DNA of 60,212 bases from an uncultured Bacilli bacterium (lineage in GTDB: Bacteria > Bacillota_I > Bacilli_A > RF39 > UBA660). The DNA is taken from assembly GCA_910579535.1 (NCBI GenBank), contig CAJTUR010000004.1:1-60212 (forward strand), given 5' to 3'. This document shows positions 51,238 to 59,859 of this stretch, piece by piece. Within the stretch, counting starts at the first letter, position 1, and each line of letters opens with the position of its first letter. The position numbers and the translations under genes are program-made. The notes beneath the pieces were generated by a model. It was not told the origin of the DNA and did not search any database. It saw only the letters and a list, made by a program, of their open reading frames with translations.

Positions 51238-52564
51238 TTTATTAGATGCCTTTAACATCGAAAGAAAATCAATGAGTAATGCTATTTATTCCGATTATGA
51301 AATTTTTCCAGATAAAAAATTACTCGACGATTTACGAACCAACATCGTTGAAAATCTAATTGATAAAGAAATCCCTGAAGACAAAAATCTTTCAGAATTT
51401 ATAAATGAAGAGATTGATACAGTTACAGAAGGTTATGACCTAACCAACACAGAAAGAAACCATCTATACCATTTAATCGATAACGAAATCAATGGCTATG
51501 GACCAATAACAGAACTTTTAGAAGATAAAAATATCTCTGAAATCATGGTAAATAGTCCAAACGAAATCTATATTGAAATAGATGGACAACTGATAAAAGA
51601 CGAAAGTGTATCTTTCATAGATGATGAGCATATTATTAGAACCATTGAAAGATTAATTGAACCTTTAGGAAGAACCATTGATACCTCAAATCCTATGGTT
51701 GATTCTAGATTAAGTGATGGATCAAGAATAAATGCGGTGATTCCTCCCTTATCAACAAAAGGACCCGTTTTAACCATTCGTAAATTTAAAAGCAATATGA
51801 CCAACATTGAAGATTTTATTCGTATGGGTTCTTTAACCCCTTATATGGCAAGATTCTTAGAAGCCGCTGTAAAAGGTAAATTAAACATTATTGTCTGTGG
51901 AGGAACAGGAAGTGGAAAAACAACACTTTTAAATATTTTAAGTAGTTTTATAGGTTCACATGAGCGTATTATTACCATTGAAGACGCCGCGGAACTTCAC
52001 TTGCATCAAAAACATGTTATTTCATTAGAAACAAGAGTCACCAATTATGAAAGCAATAACGAAGTAACCATAAGAGATTTGGTTCGTAATTCCCTTCGTA
52101 TGCGTCCAGATCGTATCATTGTTGGTGAAGTAAGAGGAAGTGAAGCGTTTGATATGCTTCAAGCCATGAATACAGGACACGATGGGTCTTTAACCACTCT
52201 TCATGCCAATAGTCCTATTGATGCCTTAAATCGTTTAGAAACGATGATTTTAATGAGTGGATTAGACATTCCGATTAAAGCCATTCGAGAATACATTACG
52301 AGTGCCATTGATATCGTTGTAAACATTGAAAGAATGAACGATGGCAAAAGAAAAGTCACTTCTATTTGTGAACTAGAAGGCTTTACAGAGGACCGCATCA
52401 AACTAAAAGAAATCTTTAAATTTAATCAACTCGGTTTAACAGAATCGGGTAGTGTAGAAGGAGAATTTGTCTTATATAAAAACATTCCTCGTGTGTATAA
52501 AAAATTAATCTCTCGAGGCATCAATGATTTAGAAGACATTTTTGGTAAATTTATTAATAAATAA
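51224..52564 (+). CDS. cpaF: CpaF/TadA pilus assembly ATPase
   Basis: 446 residues from TTG 51224; GTG 51215 lies on the GAGGGTGA ribosome site, which is 6 bases before the TTG. Secretion ATPase powering Tad pilus assembly: VCGGTGSGKTTLLN (Walker A), TIEDAAELHL, RMRPDRIIVGEVRGSEAFD (Walker B and Asp box), TGHDGSLTTLHAN. The N-terminal domain has ISEIMVNSPNEIYIE. Confidence 0.95.
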   Translation: MSKSSLLDAFNIERKSMSNAIYSDYEIFPDKKLLDDLRTNIVENLIDKEIPEDKNLSEFINEEIDTVTEGYDLTNTERNHLYHLIDNEINGYGPITELLEDKNISEIMVNSPNEIYIEIDGQLIKDESVSFIDDEHIIRTIERLIEPLGRTIDTSNPMVDSRLSDGSRINAVIPPLSTKGPVLTIRKFKSNMTNIEDFIRMGSLTPYMARFLEAAVKGKLNIIVCGGTGSGKTTLLNILSSFIGSHERIITIEDAAELHLHQKHVISLETRVTNYESNNEVTIRDLVRNSLRMRPDRIIVGEVRGSEAFDMLQAMNTGHDGSLTTLHANSPIDALNRLETMILMSGLDIPIKAIREYITSAIDIVVNIERMNDGKRKVTSICELEGFTEDRIKLKEIFKFNQLGLTESGSVEGEFVLYKNIPRVYKKLISRGINDLEDIFGKFINK

Positions 52565-52582
52565 AAAGAAAGGATGATTGAT

Positions 52583-53578
52583 ATGGTACTAATTATTGCT
52601 CAAATTTTATTTATTTTAGTCCTAATTTTTCTTATTTTTACCATAGTAAAACAAGTTCAAATTTTGAAATTAGAAAAAAGATTTGATTCTTTTAGTTTAC
52701 TTTCAAAAACCATAGACGAAATCTCTTTCTTTGATCAATTTTCTCTTTTTATTCATAAAGGAATCTTGGCCGTTTCAAAAACATTAAAAAAATCACACTT
52801 TTTAATAAAATACGCTGAAAAATATGAAAAATACATTTCCTTTGAAGAAAAAGGCACCAAAGAAGGAATGGATTACATATCTAGTAAAATTTTTATTGTT
52901 TTTTTCTTTATCTTTCTTTATTTTTTAGCTTTTTTAATTCATCACAAAGACTTTAGTTTCATGACTTTTTTCATAACAATTTTTCTTTCCTTTTACTTAT
53001 TAGATGTTCTTTTAGCCATTAAATTTCAACAAAAAAGAAAAAAAGTAGAAGAAGATCTATTAAAGGCCATCATCATTATGAATAATAGCTTTAAAGCTGG
53101 TAGGAACATTATTCAAGCAATCATTACCGTTAAAAACGAATTAGATGGACCCATAGCAGATGAATTTAAAAAAATTTATTTAGATATGACTTATGGGTTA
53201 AGCTTAGATGTGGTGTTCAATCGTTTCTATGACCGAGTAAAATTAGAAGACGCGAAGTATATTGCTTCCTCTTTGACGCTTTTAAGTAAAACAGGTGGAA
53301 ACATTGTTCGAGTTTTTAACTCAATTGAGAATTCTTTTTATAACAAAAAGAAACTAAATAATGAAATGAAAAGTTTAACCAGTGCAAGTCTTTTTGTATT
53401 TCGAGTATTAGTTGCTTTACCCTTTGTTTTTACCTTTATCATTTATGTATTAAACCCAACGTATTTTAATCCTTTATTTGAACATCCTTTAGGAATCGCG
53501 TTATTATTAATAATTATTTCTTTATTTATTTTATACGTTATGGTAATTAAGAAAGTATTAAAGGTGAACATGGAATGA
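52583..53578 (+). CDS. tadB: TadB-like inner membrane platform protein
   Basis: 331 residues from ATG 52583 (AAGGA 8 bases upstream; ATG 52574 overlaps it). T2SSF fold with one N-terminal helix, a central pair and C-terminal helices; GRNIIQAIITVKNELDGPIADEFKK is the typical cytosolic motif. Its TGA stop overlaps the tadC start. Confidence 0.88.
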   Translation: MVLIIAQILFILVLIFLIFTIVKQVQILKLEKRFDSFSLLSKTIDEISFFDQFSLFIHKGILAVSKTLKKSHFLIKYAEKYEKYISFEEKGTKEGMDYISSKIFIVFFFIFLYFLAFLIHHKDFSFMTFFITIFLSFYLLDVLLAIKFQQKRKKVEEDLLKAIIIMNNSFKAGRNIIQAIITVKNELDGPIADEFKKIYLDMTYGLSLDVVFNRFYDRVKLEDAKYIASSLTLLSKTGGNIVRVFNSIENSFYNKKKLNNEMKSLTSASLFVFRVLVALPFVFTFIIYVLNPTYFNPLFEHPLGIALLLIIISLFILYVMVIKKVLKVNME

Positions 53579-54273
53579 AAAAAAATCGTTTTATCTACAA
53601 GACATTTCGTCGTAAAAGCATTCAAAAAATCGAAAAGAAAATGAAATTATTAGGTATAAATTATGAATGGAATGCCTATTCATTTTTAACTCTTCGTTTA
53701 ATTTTAGCCCTACTTATTTTTATTTTATTATTTATTTTCTCCAAATATAATTTTTTAGTGGCCCCCATCTTAACAGTCATTTTTTATCATTTTTTTGAAA
53801 AAGGGATATTAGATTATCAAATAAAAAAAAGAGCTAAAAAGTTAGAAAATGAAGCTATTTTTTTCTTTCAAATTGTTAATTTAACACTTGAATCCAGTCG
53901 TAATTTAAAATACGCGGTTGAAATCACATCAAACAATATTGAAAGTGAACTTTCGGATGAATTTAAAAAGACGTACGCTGAAATGAAATTAGGAAAAAGC
54001 TTTAATGAAGCATTAAAAGATATGAAAGAAAGAATACCAAGTGACTCAATCAATAGTATTATTTTAAATTTAACAGAGGCTAGTATTTTTGGAAACAGCA
54101 TCATTAATACTATTAACAATCAAATTGATTATTTACAAGATAAAAAACTTTTAGAAGTAAAAGAAGTGATTAATAAACTACCAACCAAAATAAGCATTTT
54201 ATCGGTTTTATTTTTTATACCAATTATGCTTTTAATCATTCTAGCGCCAGTCATCATAAAGTATTTAACATAA
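53575..54273 (+). CDS. tadC: TadC-like inner membrane platform protein
   Basis: 232 residues. Two N-terminal membrane helices (about 38-80), cytosolic T2SSF domain with LESSRNLKYAVEITSNNIESELSDEFKK, and a C-terminal helix. Partner of TadB; starts on the TadB stop. No prepilin peptidase gene lies in the cluster. Confidence 0.88.
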   Translation: MKKNRFIYKTFRRKSIQKIEKKMKLLGINYEWNAYSFLTLRLILALLIFILLFIFSKYNFLVAPILTVIFYHFFEKGILDYQIKKRAKKLENEAIFFFQIVNLTLESSRNLKYAVEITSNNIESELSDEFKKTYAEMKLGKSFNEALKDMKERIPSDSINSIILNLTEASIFGNSIINTINNQIDYLQDKKLLEVKEVINKLPTKISILSVLFFIPIMLLIILAPVIIKYLT

Positions 54274-54301
54274 AATAATAAAAAAAGAACAAATTGAAAA
54301 C

Positions 54302-54338
54302 AAATCTATACGAAAAAACAAACGTGTAGATTTTTTTA
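54302..54338 (+). terminator. terminator of the tad operon
   Basis: AAATCTATACG / CGTGTAGATTT (54302-54312 and 54323-54333, one G-T pair) followed by seven T. Confidence 0.85.
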
Positions 54339-54363
54339 TTTGAAAAAGAGTTGCAAGATAAAT

Positions 54364-54392
54364 AAAAACTACACCAATTTATTAGTGTAGTT
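54364..54392 (-). terminator. terminator of def
   Basis: Minus strand AACTACAC / GTGTAGTT (54392-54385 and 54374-54367) then T. Confidence 0.75.
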
Positions 54393-54404
54393 CTATAATA
54401 TTTT

Positions 54405-54956
54405 TTATATTTCTCTCATCTTCTCTTGATTCTTAAAAGGATTTTTAGGATCAATCTTATCGGTAAACAAAATGCCATTTAAATGATCCATTTCATGCTG
54501 AAAAGCAACACTTAAATCTTCTCTAACACGAATAGTAAACTTTTTTCCTTCTGTATCATACGCTTCTACAGTAATCCTAGCGTATCTTGGAATAATACCT
54601 TCTGTTGGACGATTAATACTTAAACAACCTTCGCCTTCACCAACATAAATCAGTTCTTCGCTATTACTAACGATTTTTGGATTGATTAAAACATAATTTT
54701 GAAAAACTTTGTCTTCAACTTCATCTACTACTACAAAAATTCTTTTTAAAATTCCAATTTGGACATAAGAAAGTCCCATACCAGCTCTTAATTGATACTT
54801 TTCATTGTATTCATCCATTTGGCTCATTTTTAAATAAGTAAGCATAGCCTTAATATTTTTTTTATCCTCTTGAGATAAAGGAAACACAACTTCTTTACTT
54901 ATCTGGTGAAGTCTTTTATCTTTTTCATCTAAAATAGTGATGGGTGGTAACTGCAT
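54405..54956 (-). CDS. def: peptide deformylase
   Basis: 183 residues, the longer Gram-positive type. Removes formyl from nascent chains. Zinc and catalytic motifs: GEGCLSINR (Cys), QHEMDHLNGILF (HExDH). Motif 1, normally GxGLAAxQ, reads GMGLSYVQIG, with Ser-Tyr in place of Ala-Ala. It stands alone, away from fmt. AAAGGG before the ATG. Confidence 0.94.
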   Translation of the reverse strand: MQLPPITILDEKDKRLHQISKEVVFPLSQEDKKNIKAMLTYLKMSQMDEYNEKYQLRAGMGLSYVQIGILKRIFVVVDEVEDKVFQNYVLINPKIVSNSEELIYVGEGEGCLSINRPTEGIIPRYARITVEAYDTEGKKFTIRVREDLSVAFQHEMDHLNGILFTDKIDPKNPFKNQEKMREI

Positions 54957-54990
54957 ACGAATCCCTTTCTTTCACAAATTATTTTAACAA

Positions 54991-55021
54991 AAAAAAGAAA
55001 AAAAAGGAAGTCAAACTTCCT
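54991..55021 (-). terminator. terminator of the YjcZ-like gene
   Basis: Minus strand AGGAAGT / ACTTCCT (55021-55015 and 55011-55005) followed by eleven T; it begins in the stop codon. Confidence 0.75.
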
Positions 55022-55211
55022 AGTTATTATTGTTTCCCCAATTCCAACCAGCACCGATGATGATAATTAATAGAATGAATAATACAATCCATATAGCGCC
55101 ACCTATTCCATAACCAGAAGTATAACCAGCGTAGCCAGTATTGTAAGAACAAGGAGAACAAGAAGCTCCATAACCAGCGTTATAGTAGCCATTATTTCCA
55201 TAATAATACAT
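55020..55211 (-). CDS. small Gly/Tyr-rich membrane protein, YjcZ-like
   Basis: 63 residues. A hydrophilic first half with repeated GY units (GNNGYYNAGYG, NTGYAGYTSGYG) and a close cysteine pair (CSPC) precedes one membrane helix, GGAIWIVLFILLIIIIGAGW, and an Asn tail. The layout is that of the YjcZ/YjgB-type small proteins, some of which are associated with spores in Bacillus. A very strong AAAGGAGGT precedes the ATG, so it is probably well expressed. Confidence 0.72.
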   Translation of the reverse strand: MYYYGNNGYYNAGYGASCSPCSYNTGYAGYTSGYGIGGAIWIVLFILLIIIIGAGWNWGNNNN

Positions 55212-55311
55212 ATATGATACCTCCTTTATGTATCTAATATAGTTTATTAAATAAGAGAAAAATTGTTCATGTTAACCACCTAAAAAAAGATTTTTATTAT
55301 AGAGAAACCTA

Positions 55312-55320
55312 TGTTATGAT
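55312..55320 (+). promoter_or_regulatory. extended -10 promoter of ftsW
   Basis: TGTTATGAT (55312-55320), 17 bases before ATG 55338. A second TATAAT at 55321-55326 would put the start of transcription inside the ribosome site. Confidence 0.5.
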
Positions 55321-55337
55321 TATAATAGGTGAAAAAC

Positions 55338-56546
55338 ATGCAAAAAGGAATACTGAAGACAGAAATGGAAAACATGCGAAAAATGGATAAATCGTTATTT
55401 TTGATGATTATCTTATATTCAATATTAGGCTTAGTAATTATTTTGAGTGCTTCAAGTGTTTCAGCTGTCTTACGTTACAAAGTTTCTTCCTATTATTTTT
55501 TTATCAAACAACTCATTTTTGTCGTTTTTGGTTTATTAGTAGGGTTAGTTATCATTAATATTCCTACTTCTAAATATAAGTGGCCTTCCTATCTTTTGAT
55601 GGGTTTAACACTTAGTCTTTTAACGGCCGTTTTATTTATTGGATTTGTCAGCAATAATGCCCAAAGTTGGTTTCGTAAAGGAATATTTAGTTATCAACCA
55701 GTAGAATTAGCTAAACCAGCTTTAATCTTTTTTATGGCGGAATTTTATAATTATCAATTGAGAAAACAAAAAAAGAATCTCTATTTTAATTTAATTCCTT
55801 TAGTAGTAGCGGGGATTATCTTTATTTTAGTAGCTATGCAACCCGATTTAGGAGGAGCATTAATTATAGGAGGAATGGCCTTTTTAATATTTATGACGTT
55901 ACCTTTAGAAAAACAAAATCAATTAAAATTATTTAAAGTAATAGGTGTCGCAGTTGTAATAACAGGGGTAGCTTTACTTTATAGTGGAACCGATTTATTA
56001 AATTCCCGCCAATTAAGTCGTTTACAATTTAAAAATCCTTGCACTCGTTACGCTGAAGAAACAGGCTATCAAGTCTGCAATGGGTTTATTGCGATTCATA
56101 ATGGAGGATTATTTGGAGTGGGACTTGGAAATTCAAGCCAAAAATATTTGTATCTACCAGAAGCACATACCGATTTTATTTTTCCTATACTCGTTGAAGA
56201 ACTAGGGGCCTTAGCTGGCGTTTTAGTCTTATTAGGATATATATTTATTTTGTATCGTATTTTAAAAATAGGAAAAGAAGCCAGTGGAAACATTCGTAAT
56301 CAAATTTTATGTTATGGAACGTTTGCATATATTTTTTTGCATTTAATGGTTAACTTAATGGGTGTACTAGCGCTTATACCTTTAACAGGTGTACCAATTC
56401 CTTTTCTAACTTATGGAGGAAGCTATGCGTTGAGCTTAACCCTGATGCTTTTTGTGGTTGAAAGGGTAGCCATCGAAAATAAAAAAGCAAAATACCGAAA
56501 AGAAATAGCCAGTTTATCTAAAAATAAAACGATTCTTCCTTATTAA
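55338..56546 (+). CDS. ftsW: FtsW/RodA-family peptidoglycan glycosyltransferase
   Basis: 402 residues from ATG 55338, 6 bases after GGTG. SEDS-family polymerase with about ten membrane helices. Family features: IIMLSAS-like ILGLVIILSASS, MQPDLGGALIIGG, SRQLSRLQF, IHNGGLFGVGLGNSSQKYLYLPEAHTDFIF and VPIPFLTYGGSYALS. The QKYLYLPEAHTDFIF loop favours FtsW over RodA. Its partner PBP is not nearby. Confidence 0.9.
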   Translation: MQKGILKTEMENMRKMDKSLFLMIILYSILGLVIILSASSVSAVLRYKVSSYYFFIKQLIFVVFGLLVGLVIINIPTSKYKWPSYLLMGLTLSLLTAVLFIGFVSNNAQSWFRKGIFSYQPVELAKPALIFFMAEFYNYQLRKQKKNLYFNLIPLVVAGIIFILVAMQPDLGGALIIGGMAFLIFMTLPLEKQNQLKLFKVIGVAVVITGVALLYSGTDLLNSRQLSRLQFKNPCTRYAEETGYQVCNGFIAIHNGGLFGVGLGNSSQKYLYLPEAHTDFIFPILVEELGALAGVLVLLGYIFILYRILKIGKEASGNIRNQILCYGTFAYIFLHLMVNLMGVLALIPLTGVPIPFLTYGGSYALSLTLMLFVVERVAIENKKAKYRKEIASLSKNKTILPY

Positions 56547-56597
56547 AAAGGAAATGACTAATTTATGGGGTATATATAAATATAGGAGGTGAAAAAA

Positions 56598-57245
56598 TTG
56601 GAGCGAATCAAACTCTATTTAAAACAAACCTATATTTTTTTAATTATAATCCTTTTACTTATAGCTTCGAATGGCTTTTTTATTTATCAATCTTTTTTTA
56701 AACAAGAAGTAGAAAAAGCAGAAATAAGTTGTGATTGTCCTGATATTCCAGAAGAAATCCCTGTAGAAGAGCCTAAAAAGAAACTAACAGTCGATTTAAA
56801 AGGATACGTTAAAAAACCAGGGGTTTATGAATTAGAAGAAGGCGCAATTATTAATGACTTGATAAAAAAGGCAGGAGGGCTTAAAACAAATGGCACCACA
56901 GAAAACATAAATTTAAGCAAAAAATTAAAAAATGAAGATATGATCGTTGTTTTGTCAAAGGAAGAATTAAAAAAAGAAAAGAAGGAAAGACAAGAAACAG
57001 CAAAAAATACAGATGAAAAAACGAGTCTTAATCCTTCAGTCATTCCATCAAACAAGACAAAAGTCGCTTTAAATAGTGCAACTAAAGAGGAATTAATGAC
57101 AATAAATGGCATTGGAGAAGCTAAAGCTATTAGTATAATAGAGTATCGAGAGAAAAGTCCTTTTACTAAAATTGAAGATATTTTAAACGTATCAGGGATA
57201 GGAGAAGCTCTTTTTGAAAAAATTAAAGAGTTTATTACAATCTAA
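56598..57245 (+). CDS. comEA: ComEA-like competence DNA receptor
   Basis: 215 residues from TTG 56598; GTG 56589 lies on the AGGAGGTG site, 6 bases before. N-terminal membrane anchor (about 12-32), SLBB domain (about 60-125, VDLKGYVKKPGVYELEEGA), a charged linker and C-terminal double helix-hairpin-helix (VALNSATKEELMTINGIGEA, then ILNVSGIGEALFEKIKEF). Binds incoming DNA at the surface. Overlaps comEC by 32 bases. Confidence 0.93.
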   Translation: MERIKLYLKQTYIFLIIILLLIASNGFFIYQSFFKQEVEKAEISCDCPDIPEEIPVEEPKKKLTVDLKGYVKKPGVYELEEGAIINDLIKKAGGLKTNGTTENINLSKKLKNEDMIVVLSKEELKKEKKERQETAKNTDEKTSLNPSVIPSNKTKVALNSATKEELMTINGIGEAKAISIIEYREKSPFTKIEDILNVSGIGEALFEKIKEFITI

Positions 57246-59274
57246 TGTTTTTTATGCCTTCTTGATTATTCTAATAAGCTTTTATAGCTTTATTTTTACT
57301 AAAGTTATAAAATATCAATCCAATTATCATGAAAATACAACAAAAATAGAAGGAAAAATAATTTCTTTTTCAATAGATGGAGACAAATTAAGTCTACTTT
57401 TAAAAAATAAAGAAAAGATAAAAGTAGCTTATACAATCAAAACCAAAGAAGAAAAAGAGAAGCTACAAAATAAATTAAAAATAGGATTAACTTTAGAAGT
57501 GGCTGGAAAAAAAGGAGAAACAATACCTTTAACAATCCCTAATACCTTTGATTACAAGAAATATTTATACAATAATCAAATCTACTTTACTTTTCATGGA
57601 GATATAATAACGATAAAAGAAGAGAAGATAGCTTTACTAGATCAATTAAAAAATAGTTTTATGAATAGAATTAAAGAACTTGAAAATAACCCTTATTTAA
57701 GTGCATTTATTCTTGGAGATAAAGCTTCTATTGACGAAGAAGAATTTGATGCTATTACATCAAATGGAATCAGTCATTTATTTGCATTATCGGGGATGCA
57801 TATTTCGTTAATCTATTTAATATTAGATAAACTATTAAAAAAGAGAAAAAGAAAAAAGACCATCATTTATTTTATTTTAATTCTTTACTTAATTTTAACA
57901 GGAATATCGGTTTCCTTTTTAAGAGCTTTGGTCTTTATGTTTTTATTAGATCTAAATAAAATAGGCCAGTGGAATCTTTCTAAAATAAAAATTTTACTCT
58001 TAACCGCCGCTTTATTGATTTTTAAAAATCCATTCTATATTTATCAAATAGGCTTTTGGTTGACTTTCATCGTCACTTTTTCACTTCTTATATGTCATCA
58101 GCAAATAAGAAGTTCTAATCCATTTTTTAGTCTATTTAAGATAAGCCTCGTTACTTTTAGTTTTAGTCTTCCTCTATCGATTTTTATGAATTATGAAGTA
58201 AATATTACTTCAATCTTAAATAATGTTCTTTTTGTTCCTTTAATAAGTATTTTAATCTTTCCTTTAGCTCTTTTAACCTTTATTTTTCCAGTAGCTTTAC
58301 CATTTTTTAAATTATCTATTTTACTTTTAATAAAGCTTAATGAAATAGCAAAAATACTATCAATTTCTCTTGTCGTAGGAAAAATAGAAATCTTTGAAAT
58401 GCTTATTTACTATATATTATTGATTTTCTTTCTTAAAAGAAAGAAGAAAAAATACCTCTTTTTTTTGATCCTTTTTTGCCTTTTAATCTACAACAAAAAC
58501 CTATTTGATACTTCTTATCATGTTTATTACTTGGATGTAGGTCAGGGTGATGCCACTCTTTTAATTTCTCCTAAAAGAAAAGAAGTTCTTTTAATTGATA
58601 CTGGAGGAACAGTAACCTATGAAAAAGAAGAATGGCAAAAAAGAAACAAAGCATACGATTTAACCAAAAATCTAATTCTTTTTTTAAAAAGCCTTAGAAT
58701 AAAAAAAATAGACGTACTTGTAATTTCGCATGGCGATTTCGACCATTTAGGGTACGCTTTAAAGCTAAGTGAAGCGATTAAAATTGAGAATGTTTTATTA
58801 AATCAAGGAGTTAAAAATAAGGAAGAACAAGAAATCGAAAAAAAATTAAAAGTTGTCAAGCAATATGTATTTAAAGAGTTTCAAGTTGAATTTTTTAAGA
58901 CTAAACTTTATGAAACTGAAAACGACAATAGTCAAATTTTGAAAATTAAAATAGAAAAATTTAGCTTTTTGTTTACAGGAGACGCATCTAAAACAGTAGA
59001 AAAAACGTTATTAAAAAAAAATATAAAATCAACTTTTTTAAAATTGGGACATCATGGTTCTAAAACAAGTAGTGAGGAAAGCTTTTTAAAAAAAGTAAGT
59101 CCAAGTCATGCTATTATCTCATCTGGAAGAAATAATAAATACCATCATCCATCTAAAGAAACGATGGATACTTTAAATAAATTAAAAATAGAAAGTTATA
59201 ATACTCAAAATAGAGGAACCATTCATATTAAGATAAAAGATAATAAGTATCACATAATTTCAACAATAACATAA
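57214..59274 (+). CDS. comEC: ComEC/Rec2 DNA-uptake channel protein
   Basis: 686 residues from TTG 57214, 7 bases after GGAGAAG. N-terminal helices and OB-like DUF4131 part (about 10-130), competence membrane domain (about 150-420, with GISHLFALSGMHISLIYL), then a metallo-beta-lactamase domain (about 430-686: YYLDVGQGDATLL, VISHGDFDHLGYA, FTGDASK, KLGHHGSKTSS). Forms the membrane pore for single-stranded DNA. comEB is absent between comEA and comEC. Confidence 0.94.
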   Translation: MKKLKSLLQSNVFYAFLIILISFYSFIFTKVIKYQSNYHENTTKIEGKIISFSIDGDKLSLLLKNKEKIKVAYTIKTKEEKEKLQNKLKIGLTLEVAGKKGETIPLTIPNTFDYKKYLYNNQIYFTFHGDIITIKEEKIALLDQLKNSFMNRIKELENNPYLSAFILGDKASIDEEEFDAITSNGISHLFALSGMHISLIYLILDKLLKKRKRKKTIIYFILILYLILTGISVSFLRALVFMFLLDLNKIGQWNLSKIKILLLTAALLIFKNPFYIYQIGFWLTFIVTFSLLICHQQIRSSNPFFSLFKISLVTFSFSLPLSIFMNYEVNITSILNNVLFVPLISILIFPLALLTFIFPVALPFFKLSILLLIKLNEIAKILSISLVVGKIEIFEMLIYYILLIFFLKRKKKKYLFFLILFCLLIYNKNLFDTSYHVYYLDVGQGDATLLISPKRKEVLLIDTGGTVTYEKEEWQKRNKAYDLTKNLILFLKSLRIKKIDVLVISHGDFDHLGYALKLSEAIKIENVLLNQGVKNKEEQEIEKKLKVVKQYVFKEFQVEFFKTKLYETENDNSQILKIKIEKFSFLFTGDASKTVEKTLLKKNIKSTFLKLGHHGSKTSSEESFLKKVSPSHAIISSGRNNKYHHPSKETMDTLNKLKIESYNTQNRGTIHIKIKDNKYHIISTIT

Positions 59275-59306
59275 AATAAAGTACACTATTAGTGTTTTAA
59301 ATAGAT

Positions 59307-59331
59307 GAAGAAAAATTTTTCTTCTTTTTTT
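59307..59331 (+). terminator. terminator after comEC
   Basis: Palindrome GAAGAAAAATTTTTCTTC (59307-59324) followed by a T run. Confidence 0.75.
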
Positions 59332-59799
59332 AGCAAAAATCCTTAAGTTAAGTTTAGAAAAAAATAATAAGTTTTTGAAAGTAATATTTAATCTAATATA
59401 TGAAGCTATGCTTCAAAGAAAAATTGAAAATTTTTTAAAAATTAAAATATGATAGTAATACCAAAAATGGAAATGAAAACAAAAAAATAAAAGATAGGGC
59501 TATATCCATAAAAAACGTAAAAACTAGTTCTTTTGCTTAACCACTTGAAATTAAATAAGAAAGCTGAAGCAAAGCAAGGAGTATTTTCATATTTATTATA
59601 TTTAGCTCTTTATCAGTATAACTAAAGAATATACTATAAATTGTCATAGTAAGTATGTTTGCTAATTTTGTTTTTCAATATCTCTAGGTTTTTTTCAATA
59701 TCAATTAAGGATTTCACAATTTATCAACTCATCTATTAACTATCTTTCTTTTTTATATTTATTTTTTTATGAGATCGTCATACTTAAATCATCCATTTA

Positions 59800-59826
59800 T
59801 TGACTTTTTTTATTATATGGTATAAT
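59800..59826 (+). promoter_or_regulatory. promoter of the type IV pilin gene
   Basis: TGGTATAAT extended -10 (hexamer 59821-59826) with TTGACT at 59800-59805, a short 15-base spacer. Confidence 0.6.
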
Positions 59827-59859
59827 ATTTTTATTGAAAATAGAAAAGGAAGAGTATTA

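Larger units (their letters stand above)
59275..59859 (+). other. 585-base intergenic region with hairpins and a likely gene remnant
   Basis: After the comEC terminator there is a small perfect hairpin, TGAAGC/GCTTCA (59401-59415). On the minus strand about 55 open codons (roughly 59609 to TAA 59442) read protein-like, for example FNFKWLSKRTSFYVFYGYSP with a hydrophobic end, but without a start or ribosome site; probably a gene fragment. A pilin promoter closes the region. No RNA gene seen. Confidence 0.4.
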
